Assembly (NCBI GenBank): GCA_013817065.1 | Contig: JACDDJ010000020.1 | Location: 1 to 13,202 of the forward strand | DNA from: Acidobacteriota bacterium | GTDB lineage: Bacteria > Acidobacteriota > Vicinamibacteria > Vicinamibacterales > 2-12-FULL-66-21 | DNA: 13,202 nt | Reading direction: 5' to 3' | Shown here: positions 7,450-13,202 of the stretch, in pieces | Position numbering within the stretch: position 1 is the stretch's first letter | Layout: every line of letters starts with the position of its first letter | Position numbers and translations under genes: made by a program | The notes under the pieces: model-generated | Told to the model about the DNA's origin: nothing | What the model saw: the letters and a program-made list of their open reading frames with translations, nothing else | Databases searched by the model: none

Positions 7450-8349
7450 CTATTCGGCCGTTCTCAGCTTGTTCTCCAGCACCTGGTTCGCGCTGAAGCC
7501 CTCGATCTGCAGGTAGTACTCGGCGCTCGAAAGCAGCGCCGCTGACGGGACCAGGCCGACGATCTCACTCTCCAGGATCGTCACCCCGTAACGCTCCGCC
7601 TCGCGCTTCACCATCTCGAACACGCGGAAGACCGGCGTCTTCTGATAGTTGGTCAGGTTCATCGATACCTGCGCGATCTTGCGGTCTTCGAGCATGACGC
7701 CCATGGCCTTCACGAAGCGCATTCCGCCGCTGCTGTGCCGGACGGCCGCGGCGATCTTCTTCGCGACATCCAGCCGGTCGCTGTTCAGGTTGATGTTGTA
7801 GGCGATGAGCGGCATCCGTGCGCCAATGATTGACGCGCCGGCTGATTCGTGCGGCTGCGCCGGACCAAAATCAGGCGTCCAGCCCGGTGTGGCCATCTTT
7901 GCCGCGAGACCCTCGAACTCTCCGCGGCGGATATCCTCCAGGTTCTTGCGCGCCGGGTTCTTCGACGCGTCCTCGTAGAGAAACACCGGCAGCGCGAAGC
8001 GCTCCGCGACGGTGGCGGACACATCCTTTGCCAGCGCGACGCAATCTTCGGTCGTCGCGCCTTCGATCGGCACGAACGGGACGACGTCAACGGCGCCGAG
8101 GCGCGGATGTTCACCCTTGTGGGTGCGCAGGTCGATCGCCTCAACCGCAACCTCGAAGAGGGCCAGTGTCGCGACTTTCAGCGACGGGGCGTCACCGACG
8201 ATGGTGAACACCGAGCGGTTGTGCGACGCATCGGCCGTCGAGTCGAGGAGCCGGACGCCGGGAGTTCGCGTGATAGCCTCTGCCAAACGCCTGATGATCT
8301 CCGGACGGCGACCTTCGCTGACGTTCGGAATCGACTCGATAATGGCCAT
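7450..8349 (-). CDS. ftcD: Glutamate formimidoyltransferase (monofunctional)
   Basis: The enzyme moves the formimino group of N-formimino-glutamate to tetrahydrofolate, a late step of histidine degradation that feeds one-carbon metabolism. The 299-residue product matches only the transferase half of mammalian FTCD; no cyclodeaminase domain follows. Seen signatures are ESIPNVSEG (5-13), LLDSTADASHNRSVFTIVG (34-52) and KGEHPRLGAVDVVPFVP (78-94). H81 in GEHPR corresponds to the catalytic histidine of the family. ATG at 8349 is chosen because the conserved region begins there; a 31-codon upstream extension has no family match and would overlap the divergent gene. There is no Shine-Dalgarno site, and a -10-like TATAGT ends 6 nt upstream, so the message may be leaderless. 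No hut genes are adjacent, so the pathway context must come from elsewhere. Stop is TAG at 7450-7452. Confidence 0.95.
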   Translation of the reverse strand: MAIIESIPNVSEGRRPEIIRRLAEAITRTPGVRLLDSTADASHNRSVFTIVGDAPSLKVATLALFEVAVEAIDLRTHKGEHPRLGAVDVVPFVPIEGATTEDCVALAKDVSATVAERFALPVFLYEDASKNPARKNLEDIRRGEFEGLAAKMATPGWTPDFGPAQPHESAGASIIGARMPLIAYNINLNSDRLDVAKKIAAAVRHSSGGMRFVKAMGVMLEDRKIAQVSMNLTNYQKTPVFRVFEMVKREAERYGVTILESEIVGLVPSAALLSSAEYYLQIEGFSANQVLENKLRTAE

Positions 8350-8355
8350 GGCAAG

Positions 8356-8363
8356 ACTATAAT
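8356..8363. promoter_or_regulatory. Divergent, symmetric -10 element for ftcD and the TPR-like gene
   Basis: The 8-nt sequence ACTATAAT contains TATAAT on the + strand (8358-8363), a perfect -10, and TATAGT on the - strand (8361-8356), five of six matches. Starts of transcription about 7 nt downstream would fall near 8370 on + (start codon 8373) and near 8349 on - (start codon 8349). Both genes would then have leaders of 0-3 nt, in line with neither having a ribosome binding site. Recognisable -35 hexamers are lacking on both sides, which lowers certainty. Confidence 0.55.
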
Positions 8364-8372
8364 TCACACGAC

Positions 8373-9200
8373 ATGACCGACTCGCTCCGTTCAGACCGTC
8401 TGCCCGCCCAGGCAGACGTGCCAGAACGCGATCGTGACGCACGCATCGAAGAGCTCCTGCTCGCGGGGCTCGATCATTACTTTTCCGAACAACACGAACT
8501 CGCGATCAACGTGTGGACGCGGGTGCTGTTCATCGACCGCGGTCACGCACGGGCGCGGGCCTACATCGAACGTGCGCGCAGTGCCGTCGCCGAACGGCAG
8601 CGAAAGGGTGACGAACTGCTGCACACGGGGAACGCGGCTTTCTATAGCGGAGATGCGCAAGCGGCCCGCCGCCTCGTCGCTTCCGCGGTGGAGCACGGCG
8701 CCTCATCGGATGAAGCCCTCGCTCTTCTTGCGCGCATCGAACGGGTCGAACTCGCGACCGCGCCGGGGCGAGTCCGTCGCGGTCCTGAGTCACGCGTCGC
8801 AGCCGTTCGGCCGAGCCCTCCTGCCGTGGCCTTCGCACGGTGGCGCTGGATCGGCGCAGGCGTCCTGGCCGGGCTGCTCCTCGCGACAGTGGCGCTCGGC
8901 CTGCTCGTGCAAGATGGCGTCGTGAGCTGGCTCTTTCCAGCCGCCGACGTGCGCTCATCGTCGACGCTGAAGGCGGCGTTGCCGGTGCCGTCCATCGCCG
9001 AGGTGGCGCTATCCCGCGGTGAATCGCTGCGCGTGCGCGGCCAGCTTCACGACGCGCTTGCCGCCCTCGCAGCCGTTCCGGGCGGCGATCCGTTGCGGCC
9101 ACGGGCCGACGCATTGACTGCCCTGATCCAGCGACAACTCCTGGCGGCCGCTCGCTCCGGTCAGCGCCCGCCCAGCGACCTCGAGTCCCGCCGTCCATGA
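8373..9200 (+). CDS. TPR-like single-pass membrane protein, function unknown
   Basis: I do not recognise this 275-residue protein as a named gene. Residues 22-128 are strongly helical and spaced like tetratricopeptide repeats (ARIEELLLAGLDHYFSEQHE, LAINVWTRVLFIDRGHARAR, then GDELLHTGNAAFYSGDAQAA and a third helix pair). A basic proline-containing linker follows, then one transmembrane helix at about 160-179 (IGAGVLAGLLLATVALGLLV). The C-terminal part (about 205-262) looks like another helical pair. No signal peptide is seen, so the TPR part is probably cytosolic and the C-terminus outside, a protein-interaction scaffold layout. It is the first gene of the rightward cluster and overlaps the next gene by 4 nt (ATGA at 9197-9200). 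The start lies 9 nt after a perfect TATAAT, with no Shine-Dalgarno site. Existence is well supported by coding pattern and overlap; function is not. Confidence 0.8.
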   Translation: MTDSLRSDRLPAQADVPERDRDARIEELLLAGLDHYFSEQHELAINVWTRVLFIDRGHARARAYIERARSAVAERQRKGDELLHTGNAAFYSGDAQAARRLVASAVEHGASSDEALALLARIERVELATAPGRVRRGPESRVAAVRPSPPAVAFARWRWIGAGVLAGLLLATVALGLLVQDGVVSWLFPAADVRSSSTLKAALPVPSIAEVALSRGESLRVRGQLHDALAALAAVPGGDPLRPRADALTALIQRQLLAAARSGQRPPSDLESRRP

Positions 9201-10174
9201 GATGCTCGAAGTGTCAGTACATAAGCTTCGATAACGGCGAGCGTTGCCGCAACTGCGGATACGAGTTCTCGCTATCGGTGGACGAGGACGTTCTCGACTT
9301 GCCCATCCGGACAGACGAGCCCTCAGGTCCGCTGGCGGACCTTTCCCTCGCGGACCTCGATCCCCCGATCGCCGGGCCGGCTCCGCCCCCGCGCTCCGGC
9401 CGCACGCCACCGCCTGCGGATCCGCGGCGTGAACAGTCGACAAACCGGGTCGGGTCGGGCGAGCTTCCTCTGTTCCACAGCGGCAGCCGGGACGATGACG
9501 CGCCGCTCGTCAAGCTTCCCGCGGTACCGCGAGCGCCGGTCTCGGTGCGTAAGTCCACAGTCGTCCCACCTCCTCGTCAGCCTCACCGTCCTGTCTTCGA
9601 AGAGTTCGAGCGGGACCTCGATCTCGAGGACGACTATGAGGAGGACGAGGACGCGGACGCAGAGGAACCGTTCGACGACGACGATGTGGCGCCGGTGCAG
9701 CGGGCTGCACCGGTTCATCGGACCGCCCCGGTGCGTGCGGCGGCACACGCCGAGGTCGCGCCCATTCTCCCAAGGATCCTCGCTGCCGTTATCGACCTCG
9801 GCCTGCTCATCGGCATGGACGTCATCGTCCTTCGCCTCACGCTCAGGATCTGCGGCCTCGAGCTCGCCGATGCGGCAGCGATTCCTGTGGTGCCATTTGC
9901 TGCGTTCCTGGCGCTGCTCAATGGCGGCTATGTCGCGGCCTTTACCGCCGTCGGCGGTCAGACGATCGGTAAGATGCTCACCGGGATCCGGGTTGTGACT
10001 TCGGAGGAAGGTGCATGGACGGACCGGGTCCCGGTCGGTCCGTCAGCCCTCAGGGCTCTTGGCTATCTGCTCTCGGCCCTGCCCGCCGGCCTCGGCTTTC
10101 TGCCCGTGCTGATCGGCAGCGAGCGCAGAGGCGTTCACGACCGCCTCGCCCACACTCGTGTTGTGAAAGCGTGA
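9197..10174 (+). CDS. Zinc-ribbon and RDD-domain membrane protein, function unknown
   Basis: This 325-residue protein has three parts. The N-terminus is a compact zinc ribbon (C3-x2-C6 and C17-x2-C20, MRCSKCQYIS...CRNCGYEF). A long disordered linker (about 25-185) is rich in proline, with a strongly acidic run at 136-163 and three APV-containing units (165-180). The C-terminus is an RDD membrane domain (about 187-325): LPRILAAVIDLGLL (191-204), GQTIGKMLTGIRVV (254-267) and the closing GVHDRLAHTRVV (312-323), with membrane segments near 196-215, 228-250 and 286-307. RDD domains occur in membrane proteins of mostly unknown role, some linked to transport. The ATG overlaps the preceding stop, and its own stop overlaps the pgpA start (GTGA). 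The domain calls are firm; the biological role is unknown. Confidence 0.85.
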   Translation: MRCSKCQYISFDNGERCRNCGYEFSLSVDEDVLDLPIRTDEPSGPLADLSLADLDPPIAGPAPPPRSGRTPPPADPRREQSTNRVGSGELPLFHSGSRDDDAPLVKLPAVPRAPVSVRKSTVVPPPRQPHRPVFEEFERDLDLEDDYEEDEDADAEEPFDDDDVAPVQRAAPVHRTAPVRAAAHAEVAPILPRILAAVIDLGLLIGMDVIVLRLTLRICGLELADAAAIPVVPFAAFLALLNGGYVAAFTAVGGQTIGKMLTGIRVVTSEEGAWTDRVPVGPSALRALGYLLSALPAGLGFLPVLIGSERRGVHDRLAHTRVVKA

Positions 10175-10638
10175 CTCGGCTCGCTGTCTTCATCGCGACG
10201 GTTGGATACTGCGGCTACTTCCCCTTCGCGCCAGGGACGGTGGGGTCCGCGGCCGGACTGCTGTTCTACGCGCTGGTCTGGTGGACCGGCTCGCCGGTCG
10301 TGGAAGTCGGGATCATCCTTGGCCTCTTCGCGGTCGGCGTGTGGGCAGGAACCACGGCGGAACGATACTTCGGTGGCGTCGACCCTGGCCCGATCGTGAT
10401 GGACGAAGTCGTCGGCATGCTGATGACGCTCGCATTCATCCCGAACCTCGGATGGTCCGGGATCCTCGCCGGCTTCTTGCTCTTTCGCGTCTTCGACGTG
10501 ATCAAGCCTTATCCCGCGGGACGGTTCGAACAACTGCACGGCGGCCTCGGCGTGATGGCAGACGACGCGATGGCGGCGGTGTATGCCAACCTCTCGCTGC
10601 GGCTGCTGCTCTGGTGGCTGCCAGCCTGGATCGCATGA
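10171..10638 (+). CDS. pgpA: Phosphatidylglycerophosphatase A
   Basis: The product removes the terminal phosphate of phosphatidylglycerophosphate to give phosphatidylglycerol at the inner membrane. The 155-residue protein is of normal family length. It shows YFPFAPGTVGSAAG (16-29), DPGPIVMDEVVGM (71-83), FRVFDVIKPYPAGRFEQL (105-122) and GVMADDAMAAVYANL (127-141), with the conserved acidic residues in the second and fourth motifs. Hydrophobic helices lie near 23-38, 45-60, 83-104 and 133-150. The GTG start overlaps the previous stop by 4 nt (GTGA at 10171-10174) and no Shine-Dalgarno site is seen, so translation is probably coupled. Its own stop overlaps the cinA start by 4 nt. plsY and gpsA of the same pathway lie three and four genes downstream. 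Confidence 0.95.
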   Translation: MTRLAVFIATVGYCGYFPFAPGTVGSAAGLLFYALVWWTGSPVVEVGIILGLFAVGVWAGTTAERYFGGVDPGPIVMDEVVGMLMTLAFIPNLGWSGILAGFLLFRVFDVIKPYPAGRFEQLHGGLGVMADDAMAAVYANLSLRLLLWWLPAWIA

Positions 10639-11924
10639 CCTTCGAGCTGCGAAGCGCGGAAGTGATCGCGGTCGGAAGCGAACTCCTCGGTTCCACGCGG
10701 CTCGACACCAACTCGCTCTTCATCTCCCGCACGCTTGCATCGTTGGGCATTTTGCTAAAGGCCAAAGCCGTTGTCGGCGACGATCGAGCCCTGCTCAGAG
10801 ATCTCTTTGCACTCGCCATCACTCGAAGCGACCTCGTCGTCGTCACTGGCGGACTTGGGCCCACTGACGATGACCTGACGCGCGAGGCGGTGACCGACGC
10901 GCTCGGAATCCCCATGTCAGAAGACGAGGCGATTACCGCGGGGATCCGCAATCGGTTCGCACGACGCGGGATGGTGATGCCGGCGCTCAATCGGAAGCAG
11001 GCCATGGTGCCTGAAGGCGCTACCGCGCTGAACAACCCGAACGGATCCGCACCAGGCTTGTTCATCATCGCCGGAGAGAAGATCGCGCTCCTTCTTCCAG
11101 GCCCGCCGCGCGAGCTGCAACCGATGTTGAACGCGCTCTGTCAGCCGGACGGCTTGCTTGGCGCCCGTGCCGGCCTGGCGCGCCTCCACAGCGTCTCGAT
11201 CTTTACAACGGGATTATCGGAATCGCACGTCGAGGAGCTCACGCAGCCGCTTTACGCTCGCTGGCGCGATGCTCCCGAGCCGATCGAGACGACGGTCCTC
11301 GCAACGCCAGGACAAGTTGAGTTGCACCTGACGCTGCGTTCAGGCGACGCAGTGGGTGCGAAGGCGACTCTCGATGATGCCCGTGGCGAACTGGTGAAGG
11401 CTCTCGGGCTTTTTGCGTTCAGCACCGACGGACGGCAGCTGCCGCACGTAGTCGGGGAGCTGCTGCAGGCGCGCGGACTCACACTTGCTGCCGCGGAATC
11501 GTGTACGGGCGGCTTGCTGATGGCGCGGATGACTGATGTCGCCGGCAGTTCAGGGTACGTTCGCGGCGGGGTTGTCGCCTACAGCAACGAGCTCAAAGTT
11601 CAACTGCTCGGCGTCGATCAGGCAGCGATCGAGACTCACGGTGCAGTGAGTGAACCGACAGCCGCCGCCATGGCGGACGGTGTTCACGACAGAACGCAGG
11701 CGGATGTGTGCGTGGCGATCACAGGGATTGCCGGGCCGTCAGGTGGCACTGACGCCAAGCCTGTCGGCACCGTTGTCATCGCGACGCGCGTCACGGGCCA
11801 TCCGCTTTCGGTCCGCACGCATGTGTTCCCCGGTGGCCGCGACATGGTGCGGTTCCAGGCGACACAGACCGCCATCGAAGGCGTTCGCCGCATCCTGCTC
11901 GCAGCTTCTGCGGCGCGTCCCTGA
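10635..11924 (+). CDS. cinA: CinA family protein (nucleotide-processing domain plus NMN amidohydrolase domain)
   Basis: The 429-residue product is a full-length two-domain CinA. The N-terminal molybdopterin-binding-like (COG1058) domain shows AEVIAVGSELLGS (8-20), TGGLGPTDDDLTREA (71-85) and LLLPGPPREL (152-161); in characterised proteins this part hydrolyses ADP-ribose-type pyrophosphates. The C-terminal PncC-type domain (about 265-425) shows LAAAESCTGGLL (284-295), GYVRGGVVAYSNELK (307-321) and ITGIAGPSGGT (362-372); this part deamidates nicotinamide mononucleotide. Together they recycle or clean up NAD-derived nucleotides. The name comes from competence-induced genes in streptococci, but nothing here indicates competence. 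ATG at 10635 overlaps the pgpA stop (ATGA). thpR starts 3 nt after its stop. Confidence 0.95.
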   Translation: MTFELRSAEVIAVGSELLGSTRLDTNSLFISRTLASLGILLKAKAVVGDDRALLRDLFALAITRSDLVVVTGGLGPTDDDLTREAVTDALGIPMSEDEAITAGIRNRFARRGMVMPALNRKQAMVPEGATALNNPNGSAPGLFIIAGEKIALLLPGPPRELQPMLNALCQPDGLLGARAGLARLHSVSIFTTGLSESHVEELTQPLYARWRDAPEPIETTVLATPGQVELHLTLRSGDAVGAKATLDDARGELVKALGLFAFSTDGRQLPHVVGELLQARGLTLAAAESCTGGLLMARMTDVAGSSGYVRGGVVAYSNELKVQLLGVDQAAIETHGAVSEPTAAAMADGVHDRTQADVCVAITGIAGPSGGTDAKPVGTVVIATRVTGHPLSVRTHVFPGGRDMVRFQATQTAIEGVRRILLAASAARP

Positions 11925-11927
11925 GCC

Positions 11928-12506
11928 GTGCGTCTGTTTGTTGCTGCACATCCATCGGACGAGGTGAGGACGGGCGCTGCGCGCGGCGCCGAACAGCTGC
12001 GCGAGCGGCTTGAACACGTCGGTGCGTCCCGCGGGATCCGCTGGATCCCTCCGGGCCACATGCACTTGACCGTCTGGTTTCTTGGCGAAGTGTCGGATCC
12101 GCGGGCCGGCGCGGTCCTCGACGCGCTTGGCCCTCCGATCCAGATGCCGCCGTTCGACCTTCACGTGTCCGGGTTCGGCGCCTTTCCGCCGTCGGGACCG
12201 CCGCGCGTGCTCTGGATGGGCGTCACAAAGGGTCTGGAAGGGCTGGCGCTGCTGCACGAGGAAGTGGGGGCTCGGCTTCAGCCGTGGGGTTTCAGACCTG
12301 AGGGCCGGGCCTACTCCGCGCACCTGACGATCGCCCGCCTCAAAGAGCCGCCGCAGGGCGCCGCCCGCGCCGCACTCCGTCACGCGGTCACGCACGAGCA
12401 GGCCGACGCCGGGGGATGCCGTATCGATCACCTGATCGTCTTTCGCAGCCGCACGTCCCCGTCCGGGGCAGCGTACGAGCCCCTGCTGCGAGTACCATTG
12501 ACGTAA
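11928..12506 (+). CDS. thpR: RNA 2',3'-cyclic phosphodiesterase (LigT/ThpR family)
   Basis: This cytosolic 2H-phosphoesterase opens 2',3'-cyclic phosphate ends of RNA and was first known as the 2'-5' RNA ligase LigT. The 192-residue product has both catalytic HxT motifs, H46-L-T48 (HMHLTVWFLGEV, 44-55) and H132-L-T134 (YSAHLTIARLK, 129-139), about 85 residues apart as expected. It opens with the usual strand MRLFVAAHPS. The start is GTG at 11928, 3 nt after the cinA stop, with no Shine-Dalgarno site, so coupled translation is likely. The stop and the plsY start share one base (TAATG, 12504-12508). Pairing of cinA with thpR is seen in many genomes, commonly ahead of recA; here plsY and gpsA follow instead. 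Confidence 0.94.
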   Translation: MRLFVAAHPSDEVRTGAARGAEQLRERLEHVGASRGIRWIPPGHMHLTVWFLGEVSDPRAGAVLDALGPPIQMPPFDLHVSGFGAFPPSGPPRVLWMGVTKGLEGLALLHEEVGARLQPWGFRPEGRAYSAHLTIARLKEPPQGAARAALRHAVTHEQADAGGCRIDHLIVFRSRTSPSGAAYEPLLRVPLT

Positions 12507-13084
12507 TGCTCCCGATCCTCCTCGGGTACCTGGCCGGCTCCGTTCCGTTCGCGTACCTGCTGGCGCGCCTTAAAGGCATCGACGTCCGCATCGCCGGCAG
12601 CGGGAACGTTGGCGCCGCCAATGTCCTGCGCACGACGGGGCCCTGGCGCGGGGTCATCGTCATGTCCCTGGACGTGGCGAAGGGAATTGGCGCGGTGGCG
12701 ATTGCGCACATGCTCGCGGGCGGCACCGCGCTCATCGCACTCACCGGCGCGGCGGCTGTCGTTGGCCACGTCTATCCCGTGTGGTTGCGGTTCCACGGTG
12801 GTAAAGGTGTCGCCGTGGCCGCCGGCGTCTTCACCGTCCTGTCACCCGGAGCGACCGCGATGGCAGCCGGTCTGTTCCTCATCATCGCGTGGATTACGCG
12901 CTACGTCTCGCTGGCGTCGATCGCCGCGACGCTCGCACTGCCGCCGGCCGCCTGGATCGTCGGCGCGCCGCTGCCGGTGATCCTGGTCGCTGCCGGCACC
13001 GCGATCCTCATCCTCTTCCGGCACCGGACCAACTGGTCGCGCCTGCGCCGCGGTACAGAGCGGCGCATGGGGGTCCGCGCATGA
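12506..13084 (+). CDS. plsY: Acyl-phosphate:glycerol-3-phosphate acyltransferase
   Basis: PlsY transfers a fatty acyl group from acyl phosphate to glycerol-3-phosphate, the first committed step of membrane phospholipid synthesis. The 192-residue integral membrane protein has the three family motifs: AGSVPFAYLLARL (10-22), GSGNVGAANVLR (31-42) and GHVYPVWLRFHGGKGVA (87-103). The ending FRHRTNWSRLRRGTERR (171-187) is also typical. Hydrophobic helices lie near 2-20, 48-70, 73-90, 105-129, 136-150 and 153-171. ATG at 12506 is chosen because homology begins there and it forms TAATG with the thpR stop; a longer in-frame extension inside thpR has no family character. The stop overlaps the gpsA start (ATGA at 13081-13084), placing the enzyme next to the one that makes its substrate. 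Confidence 0.96.
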   Translation: MLPILLGYLAGSVPFAYLLARLKGIDVRIAGSGNVGAANVLRTTGPWRGVIVMSLDVAKGIGAVAIAHMLAGGTALIALTGAAAVVGHVYPVWLRFHGGKGVAVAAGVFTVLSPGATAMAAGLFLIIAWITRYVSLASIAATLALPPAAWIVGAPLPVILVAAGTAILILFRHRTNWSRLRRGTERRMGVRA

Positions 13085-13202
13085 AGGCGACCGCGGTCCT
13101 CGGCGCGGGAAGTTGGGGGACGGCGCTCGCCGTCCACCTCGCGAACGCGGGACATCACGTCCGCCTCTGGGCTCGTGACGAAATGTTTGTCGAGGAATTG
13201 CG
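13081..13202 (+). CDS. gpsA: NAD(P)+-dependent glycerol-3-phosphate dehydrogenase, N-terminal part (cut by window edge)
   Basis: Only the first 40 codons are present; the gene runs off the right edge. The start MKATAVLGAGSWGTALAVHL holds the dinucleotide-binding loop G8-x-G10-x-x-G13 in the GAGSWGTALA form that is characteristic of GpsA. It is followed by NAGHHVRLWARD, the second strand and turn of the Rossmann fold. The enzyme reduces dihydroxyacetone phosphate to glycerol-3-phosphate, the acceptor used by PlsY. The ATG overlaps the plsY stop by 4 nt. GGGGG lies about 12 nt upstream and could act as a weak ribosome site. Other NAD-dependent dehydrogenases share the loop, but the exact motif plus the plsY neighbour make the call strong. 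Confidence 0.93.
   Translation, partial: MKATAVLGAGSWGTALAVHLANAGHHVRLWARDEMFVEEL

Noticed and set aside
8332..8384. Direct repeat CGACTCG at 8332-8338 and 8378-8384 flanking the divergent -10 element, considered as an operator pair
   Set aside because: Both copies lie within coding sequence, seven-base repeats at this spacing are easily found by chance in GC-rich DNA, and neither copy is palindromic.
8350..8442. 31-codon N-terminal extension of ftcD
   Set aside because: The conserved family start is at the ATG at 8349. The extension would run across the divergent -10 element and into the TPR-like gene.
12416..12505. 30-codon N-terminal extension of plsY within thpR
   Set aside because: PlsY homology begins at the ATG at 12506, which forms a TAATG junction with thpR. 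The extension is hydrophilic and out of keeping with the first membrane helix.
1..13202. Search for tRNA, rRNA, CRISPR arrays, insertion sequences, toxin-antitoxin or defence genes
   Set aside because: Nearly every base is assigned to core-type genes in tight arrangement. No tRNA-like fold, repeat-spacer pattern, transposase or terminal inverted repeat was seen by eye.

Overview
The window is GC-rich, gene-dense chromosomal DNA carrying mostly core metabolic and regulatory genes. No mobile element, RNA gene, CRISPR array or origin is visible. The gene content (long-form PurC, DUF4097-type protein, monofunctional glutamate formimidoyltransferase, NtrY/NtrX pair, zinc-ribbon RDD protein), the scarcity of Shine-Dalgarno sites and a GATGG-type heptamer repeat between genes all suggest an Acidobacteriota member, perhaps class Vicinamibacteria. 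That placement is inference from general knowledge and was not tested by a search.

Layout. (1) 3-944 (-) is purC, with a plausible promoter just upstream. (2) 1020-2171 (-) is a membrane-anchored DUF4097-like beta-repeat protein. (3) Divergent from it, with only 18 nt between start codons, a rightward block runs 2190-7418: a polytopic LPG-synthase/flippase-like membrane protein, nrdR (4-nt overlap), then the histidine kinase NtrY and the sigma-54-type response regulator NtrX. (4) 7450-8349 (-) is glutamate formimidoyltransferase, convergent with ntrX; a short heptamer repeat lies in the 31-nt gap. (5) From 8373 to the right edge seven genes run on + with overlapping or nearly touching stop and start codons: a TPR-like single-pass membrane protein, a zinc-ribbon/RDD membrane protein, pgpA, cinA, thpR, plsY and the start of gpsA.

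How the genes fit together. The right-hand cluster contains three enzymes of glycerophospholipid synthesis: GpsA makes glycerol-3-phosphate, PlsY acylates it, and PgpA dephosphorylates phosphatidylglycerophosphate. With them travel CinA (damaged-nucleotide/NMN metabolism) and ThpR (RNA 2',3'-cyclic phosphodiesterase). The two leading uncharacterised genes are membrane proteins and may work in envelope biogenesis. In the central block, NtrY senses an unknown signal and should phosphorylate NtrX, while NrdR represses ribonucleotide reductase genes according to nucleotide state. The tight link to a lipid-flippase-like protein is probably economical packing rather than one pathway.

No stretch of more than 300 bases lacks a gene; the longest intergenic gap is about 75 nt (945-1019). 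I found no convincing undescribed system. The most interesting signals are a symmetric divergent -10 element that appears to serve two leaderless genes, and the two uncharacterised proteins at the head of the phospholipid cluster.
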